This document shows, piece after piece, positions 59,916 through 64,000 of a stretch of 64,000 nucleotides of DNA (within the stretch, counting starts at the first letter, position 1; the number at the start of each line of letters is the position of its first letter). The stretch lies in the NCBI GenBank assembly GCA_020632755.1, contig JACKEY010000010.1, positions 171,002 through 235,001 on the forward strand. Direction: 5' to 3'. Under the pieces are notes generated by a model that did no database searches, was not told the DNA's origin, and was given only the letters and a program-made list of their open reading frames with translations. A program made the position numbers and the translations under genes. Source of the DNA: Alphaproteobacteria bacterium (lineage in GTDB: Bacteria > Myxococcota_A > UBA796 > UBA2385).

Positions 59916-59926
59916 ACCCCGACCAT
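59916..59926 (+). other. attR core
   Basis: An exact copy of the 11-bp attL core, ACCCCGACCAT. It is preceded at 59,907-59,914 by CATTCGGT, the inverse complement of the bases just inside attL, so the excised circle would carry CATTCGGT-G-core-ACCGAATG, a symmetric recombinase site. Confidence 0.88.
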
Positions 59927-59934
59927 CCAAGAGG

Positions 59935-59962
59935 ACCCCCCGTCGCGCGAGCGGCGGGGGGT
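59935..59962 (+). terminator. Displaced terminator of tRNA-Pro
   Basis: ACCCCCCGTCGC and GCGGCGGGGGGT pair over 12 bp (one G-T) with a GCGA tetraloop, followed by TTCGTCGTT. In the empty site it would begin 8 bases after the core, the usual place for a tRNA terminator; integration has moved it 42 kb away. The short T-run makes it a modest intrinsic terminator. Confidence 0.6.
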
Positions 59963-60004
59963 TCGTCGTTGGCGGCGACTGCTCCCTCGCAGCCAGCCCA
60001 CCCC

Positions 60005-63000
60005 TCAGCCCCGCCGCAGGTCCTCCCCCGGCGCCCGGCCGCACCAGGCGCCGTAGGCGCGGGTGAAGTAGGCCCGGCTCATGCCGACAGCGGCGGCGGC
60101 TTCGGAGACGGTGCTGACGCCGCCTTCCTGGAGCAGGGTGCGGGCGGCGGCCAGCCGGTGCTCGCGCACCCAGGTGCTGGGCTCGACGCCGGCGATGCGC
60201 CCGAGCTCGCGCTGCAGGGTCCGGCGGCTCATGCCCACGGTCCGGGCCAGCGCCTCGATGGTGAGCGCGGCGTCGGCCAGCCGGGCGTCGACGGCCTCGG
60301 CCAGGCGGTCGAGCAGGGCCTGATCGACCTTCGGCAGCGCCGGCTCGTCGGGCTCTGCGGGCTCGGCGGCGCCGGCGGCCGCGGGAGCGACGCGGCGGGC
60401 CAGGCGGGCCACGTGGGCGCGGAGCTCGGGGGCGTGGAAGGGCTTGGCCAGCCAGGCGTCGGCGAGCTCGAGGCCTGCGACCCGCTCCTGCTGGCCCGTC
60501 TTGGCGGACACGATGACGACGGGGGTGCCGCCGAGTGCCGGATCGGTCCGCAGCGCCCGCAGCAGGGCCATGCCGTCCATCACGGGCATCATCAGGTCGG
60601 TCACGACCACCCGGGGGCGATGGTCCCGGGCCATGGCCAGCCCCTCGGCGCCGTCGCGGGCGGTCAGGACCCGGAAGCCCTCGCCCAGGACCGCGGCGAG
60701 CCAGGCCCGCATGTCGGCGTGGTCCTCGACGATCAGCACGAGCTCGCCCTCGCCAGCGGGCGCCTCCTCCACGACGACCTCGCGGGCGGGGCGCTCCAGG
60801 TCGAGCTGCTCCGGCGAGACATGCCCGACGCCCAGGGGCACCGAGAACCAGAAGCAGCTCCCTCCCCCGTCCGCCGGCAGACAGCCGATCGCGCCGCCGT
60901 GCAGCTCGACCACCTCGCGCGCGATGGCCAGCCCCAGGCCGGAGCCTTCGTAGGGGCGGTCGTCCCCCCGCGCGGACTGGTAGAGCCGCTCGAAGATCCG
61001 CCGCCGCTCGCGCTCGGGGACGCCCGGGCCCTGGTCGCGCACCTCGATGCGCAGCTGGTCGTCGACCACGACCATGGCGACCTGCACCCGGCCGCCGTCG
61101 GGGCTGAACTTGAGCGCGTTGTGCACCAGGTTGCCCAGGGCGTCGTCGACGAGCTTGGCGTCGACCCAGGCGATGCGCCGCTCGTCGAGCGGCTGGATCT
61201 CGAGGTGCTGGCCCCGCTCGGCGGCCAGCTGGCTGTAGCGCTCGACGCAGCGGCGCAGGATGGGCGCGACGGGCAGGGGGTGCGCCACGAGCCGCACCTC
61301 GCCGGCTTCGAGCCGGGCGATCTCCGAGAGCTGGCCCACCAGGGTCTCCAGGCGCTCGGCATTGCGCAGGGCGAGGCGCAGGCGGGGATCCAGGCCGTCG
61401 CCCTCGGCACGCAGCGGTCCGAGGACGAGGGAGAGGGGCGTGCGCAGCTCGTGGTGGAGGTTGACGATCATACGGGTGCGCAGCTCGTCGAGATCGTGGA
61501 GCTGGTCGGCCTGCTGCGCGAGCTGGGCGGCCTGGCTGCGCAGGACCTCGGTGCGCTCGGCGACGATGGCCTCGAGCTCGCGGTTGCGGCGCCGCAGCAG
61601 CGCCCCGCGACCGAGGGCCGCGAGGGCCACGGCGAGCCCCGTCAGCAGCGGGACCAGCCAGCGCAGCGCGGCCCGCTCGTGCAGCTTGGGGGCCCGCTGA
61701 CCTTGCAGCAGCAGCGGTCGGCCCCACTGGCCGCCCAGGCCCGCCTGGACCTCGATGGCGAAGGGACCGGGTGGCAGCCAGGCCAGGCTGAGCTCGGGCT
61801 GGGCGCCTTCGGTCCAGCTGCCGCCGTTGAGCCGCGACCGGAAGCGGAGCTGGTCCTGGAAGCGGGTGGCCGGCGCCGCGAAGCGCACCGTCACGGGCGG
61901 CGGATCTTCAGGCAGGTCGAGTGCCTCGGGGTCGACGTCCTCGCCGCCGACGGTGATCGCGCGGAGCCAGACGGCCGGAGGCTCCGGCAGCTCGAAGCTG
62001 CGCGTGTCGACGAAGGCCGCACCCTGCTGGGTCGCCACCCACAGCCGCCCGCGCTCGTCGAGCACGAGTCCGTGGTCGGTGCCGCCGTTGGCCTCGGCCA
62101 CCGCCATGCCCTCGCCCACCCCCAGCACGAGCGGGTGCAGCGCCAGGCGCTCGCCGCCGGCCAGCCGCACCAGCTCGGCGGTGGGGATCAGGCCGATGCC
62201 GCGGTTGCTGGAGAACCAGGTGCGACCGCGATCGTCGACGACCGTCTGGTGCGCGCCGCGCGCCGGCAGCCCCTCGTCCAGCCCCGCGCAGTGGGGCGCC
62301 TGGCGGTCGGGGGGCAGGCCCAGGTCGAGGGCGCAGAGGCCGTGCTCCATGGTGGAGAGCCAGAGCACGTGCCGGTCGAGGCGCAGGTGTCGGACCCGCA
62401 GTTCCTCGGTCCCGGGGATCTCCTCCCTGCCGCTTTCGCTGGTCAGGCGCAGCAGGCCGCCGTCGGCCCGCGCGACGACCAGGGACCGGTCCTCCAGCAC
62501 GGCGATCGCGAGCAGGGGCCCGGGAGAGTCGCCCTCGGCGTCCTCCCAGCGGCGCCACTGCCCTCCTTCCTCCACACACAGCCCCGCCTGGCCGGCCACC
62601 CAGCTGCGCCCGAGCGCATCGCGGACGGCCGCCCGGGCGCCGAAGCAGTCGACGTCGGCCACCGAGCGGATCCGCGGCGACCGCCGAGCCTCGGCCGGCC
62701 CTTCGGACAGGTCCTCGGACAGCTCCACGATGCCGCTGTGCGTCGCGGCGGTCAGCGCCCCGTCGCTACGGAACAGGTAGGCGCCGGACAGGGGGCCGAC
62801 TTCCTGGGGGCTGGTCTCCGAGCCCGGCAGCAGCCCGTCCGGAGTCCACCAGCCGCCGGCGTAGCGCCGCAGCCAGGGCTCACCAGCGGCCGACAGCCAG
62901 ACCATGTCGACGCGATCGTCGGCCTGCCCGGTGCCGAGCACGCCGACCTCGGGCTCGCGCAGGCGGTACAGGCCGTCGCCCCGGGTCCCCACCCACAGGT

Positions 63001-63871
63001 CGCCCCGCGCGTCCACCACCGCGGACCGCGCGACGTCGTCGAGCTGCAGCACCGCTTCGCCCCGGTGGCGGACCTCCGTGCGGCTGGCCGACCAGGCACT
63101 GTCGGCCGGGCCTTCCGCCGGGCAGAGCGCGGCCGTGCGCCACGGCTGGCGGGCGCAGGCGTCGGGGCCGTCGATGCTCCCCGGCGAGGGGACGAAGCGA
63201 CCGTCCTGCCACTGGAAGCCGGCGTCCGGGCGGTCGTGATCGGCGAACAGCCAGATGCCTCCGTCCCGCAGCCCGGTGAGCGAGAGCAGGCGCGCGGGCA
63301 CTCCCGCTTCGGGCCCGAGCTCGTCGACCGCGCCGTCCGGGCGGAAACGCAGGACCCGGCCTTCGTACAGGCCGACCCAGCGGCTGCCGTCGGGACCGCG
63401 GGCCGTCCCGGCCACCCGGCCGCGCACCCGCTCCGGGGCGAAGCGCTCGGGGACCGCCCCCAGGCGGAACAGCCCGTCGTGGGTGGGGAGCCAGAGCCCG
63501 TCTTCGTCCTGGACGAAGTCCCCGGCCGACGGCTGCGCTTCGAGGAGGCGCTCGGCCTGCCCCTCGAACAGCCGCGCCACCCCGGCCTGCTCGCCGGCGA
63601 CCCACAGGGCCCCGTCGTCGGGGTGCACGGCGATGGAATTCAGCCGGCTGCCGAGCTCCGCGGCTCCCGGCGGCATCCAGAAGCGCTGGCCGTCGAAGGC
63701 CCACAGCCCGTCGAAGGTCGCGACCCAGACCAGGCCGTCGGCGGTCGGGGCCACGTCGGTGATGGCGTCCACCGGCAGCCCGTCGGCCGTGGTCCAGTGG
63801 TCGACGAGCGGGCGCGGAGCCGGGGGGTCTGCCCCCAGCGCCGCGGCAATCCCGACGATCCACAGCGACAC
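60005..63871 (-). CDS. Hybrid two-component system: propeller sensor, kinase, receiver and AraC output
   Basis: The 1,288-residue single-protein signalling system has a signal peptide and two-propeller-type periplasmic repeats (LPVDAITDVAPTADGLVWVATFDGLWAFDG and on). A Y_Y_Y-like domain, one membrane span and a histidine kinase follow (NLHHELRTPLSLV near residue 805, HATPase NLVHNALKFSPDGG and GSGLGLAI). Next come a receiver domain (VVVTDLMMPVMDG, with SAK) and an AraC-type helix-turn-helix pair ending VSEAAAAVGMSRAYFTRAYGAW. It would sense an external ligand (often glycan in homologues) and activate transcription. Confidence 0.9.
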   Translation of the reverse strand: MSLWIVGIAAALGADPPAPRPLVDHWTTADGLPVDAITDVAPTADGLVWVATFDGLWAFDGQRFWMPPGAAELGSRLNSIAVHPDDGALWVAGEQAGVARLFEGQAERLLEAQPSAGDFVQDEDGLWLPTHDGLFRLGAVPERFAPERVRGRVAGTARGPDGSRWVGLYEGRVLRFRPDGAVDELGPEAGVPARLLSLTGLRDGGIWLFADHDRPDAGFQWQDGRFVPSPGSIDGPDACARQPWRTAALCPAEGPADSAWSASRTEVRHRGEAVLQLDDVARSAVVDARGDLWVGTRGDGLYRLREPEVGVLGTGQADDRVDMVWLSAAGEPWLRRYAGGWWTPDGLLPGSETSPQEVGPLSGAYLFRSDGALTAATHSGIVELSEDLSEGPAEARRSPRIRSVADVDCFGARAAVRDALGRSWVAGQAGLCVEEGGQWRRWEDAEGDSPGPLLAIAVLEDRSLVVARADGGLLRLTSESGREEIPGTEELRVRHLRLDRHVLWLSTMEHGLCALDLGLPPDRQAPHCAGLDEGLPARGAHQTVVDDRGRTWFSSNRGIGLIPTAELVRLAGGERLALHPLVLGVGEGMAVAEANGGTDHGLVLDERGRLWVATQQGAAFVDTRSFELPEPPAVWLRAITVGGEDVDPEALDLPEDPPPVTVRFAAPATRFQDQLRFRSRLNGGSWTEGAQPELSLAWLPPGPFAIEVQAGLGGQWGRPLLLQGQRAPKLHERAALRWLVPLLTGLAVALAALGRGALLRRRNRELEAIVAERTEVLRSQAAQLAQQADQLHDLDELRTRMIVNLHHELRTPLSLVLGPLRAEGDGLDPRLRLALRNAERLETLVGQLSEIARLEAGEVRLVAHPLPVAPILRRCVERYSQLAAERGQHLEIQPLDERRIAWVDAKLVDDALGNLVHNALKFSPDGGRVQVAMVVVDDQLRIEVRDQGPGVPERERRRIFERLYQSARGDDRPYEGSGLGLAIAREVVELHGGAIGCLPADGGGSCFWFSVPLGVGHVSPEQLDLERPAREVVVEEAPAGEGELVLIVEDHADMRAWLAAVLGEGFRVLTARDGAEGLAMARDHRPRVVVTDLMMPVMDGMALLRALRTDPALGGTPVVIVSAKTGQQERVAGLELADAWLAKPFHAPELRAHVARLARRVAPAAAGAAEPAEPDEPALPKVDQALLDRLAEAVDARLADAALTIEALARTVGMSRRTLQRELGRIAGVEPSTWVREHRLAAARTLLQEGGVSTVSEAAAAVGMSRAYFTRAYGAWCGRAPGEDLRRG

Positions 63872-63901
63872 CGGGCGTTTCCTCGTGGGCCGGGGCCCAT
63901 C

Positions 63902-64000
63902 CTACTCGCAGCTGCCCGGGTCGGTGCCGGCGGCGTCGTACAGGCCGGTCCAGGTGTCCATCACCGAGTTGGAGCAGCCGAACTTCGCGTGGCCGTCGCC
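63902..64000 (-). CDS. 3' end of a gene, unknown
   Basis: The last 32 codons of a minus-strand gene that starts beyond the window: FGCSNSVMDTWTGLYDAAG and then TDPGSCE before the stop. Two Cys suggest an exported protein. It ends 31 bp before the start of the hybrid regulator, so the two may be transcribed together. Confidence 0.5.
   Translation of the reverse strand, partial: GDGHAKFGCSNSVMDTWTGLYDAAGTDPGSCE

Larger units (their letters stand above)
17892..59926. mobile_element. Integrated element of about 42.0 kb at tRNA-Pro, virus-like with defence cargo
   Basis: The element is bounded by an 11-bp direct repeat (ACCCCGACCAT) at the tRNA 3' end and at 59,916-59,926. A large serine recombinase gene sits immediately inside the left end. 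Inside are a primase-helicase, a non-coding repeat region, a DarB-like methylase-helicase, an endolysin and about eleven structural-looking genes, together with restriction, nuclease, HEPN, protease and ATPase cargoes. No relaxase, type IV secretion, terminase, portal or tail gene was recognised. I interpret it as a provirus or virus-derived island of non-tailed type; a satellite or mobilizable island is the alternative. Confidence 0.85.

Noticed and set aside
17892..59926. Ordinary tailed prophage
   Set aside because: No terminase, portal, HK97-type coat, tape-measure or baseplate gene could be found on either strand over 42 kb.
17892..59926. Integrative conjugative element
   Set aside because: No relaxase, coupling protein or type IV secretion gene is recognisable.

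Overview
The window is high-GC DNA from a Myxococcota-like (deltaproteobacterial) chromosome. The evidence is indirect but consistent: a lipoprotein with MopE-like Asp/Cys metal-binding repeats plus FG-GAP repeats, a CHASE2 Ser/Thr kinase, a caspase-like/outer-membrane-barrel fusion beside an ECF sigma factor, a FecR-domain protein and a giant hybrid sensor/AraC regulator. No 16S or marker gene is present, so the phylum is an inference.

Flanking chromosome, 1-17,901 and 59,927-64,000. The left flank carries envelope and signalling genes: a sulfatase lipoprotein, a caspase-barrel/secreted protein/ECF sigma/anti-sigma operon, an arylsulfotransferase-like lipoprotein, an alkylsulfatase-like metallo-beta-lactamase lipoprotein, a FecR protein, the MopE/FG-GAP lipoprotein, a CHASE2 kinase with a phosphoesterase, rpe, an AAC(3)-like acetyltransferase (probably with a CTG start) and tRNA-Pro(CGG). 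The right flank starts with what looks like that tRNA's own displaced terminator, then a one-protein hybrid two-component regulator.

Mobile element, about 42.0 kb, 17,892-59,926. It sits at the 3' end of tRNA-Pro(CGG) and is bounded by an 11-bp direct repeat. Joining the two inner ends rebuilds a perfect 8-bp inverted repeat around the core, as expected for a serine-recombinase attP. The recombinase gene (17,890-19,461) runs into the left core and takes its stop codon from the tRNA. In the excised form the frame would continue for 31 more residues encoded at the far right end.

Layout of the element. (1) 17.9-25.4 kb, leftward: large serine recombinase, PrimPol-like primase-helicase, small proteins and an unknown gene pair. 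(2) 25.4-25.9 kb: a non-coding divergence region with twelve copies of a 9-mer and a perfect 33-bp hairpin, a candidate origin, partition or control region. (3) 25.9-32.5 kb, rightward: ribbon-helix-helix protein, C5 methylase, MORC/MutL-like GHKL ATPase, Mrr-type nuclease-helicase, small unknown protein and Vsr nuclease, a restriction-modification system of the MORC type. (4) 32.6-34.7 kb: GIY-YIG-like nuclease, resolvase, a tRNA-like structure with an oversized anticodon arm and a HEPN-like protein. (5) 34.8-46.4 kb: GHKL ATPase/HExxH protein, second C5 methylase, tandem PD-(D/E)xK nuclease, lysozyme-like endolysin, a 1,700-residue DarB-like methylase-helicase and a trypsin-like protease. 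(6) 46.4-55.1 kb: two divergent blocks of small proteins (membrane proteins, Arg-rich and Asp-rich proteins with beta-rich domains, a transglutaminase-like protein) that look like virion genes, with no terminase, portal, HK97 capsid or tail gene recognised. (7) 55.2-59.8 kb: a 1,389-residue P-loop ATPase with a small nuclease-like partner, a candidate new defence pair.

Taken together the element reads as an integrated virus or virus-derived island of non-tailed type carrying several defence cargoes. Cargo genes tend to lie at strand switches between leftward core blocks. The virion interpretation is inference; the integration boundaries and the domain calls are read directly from the sequence.
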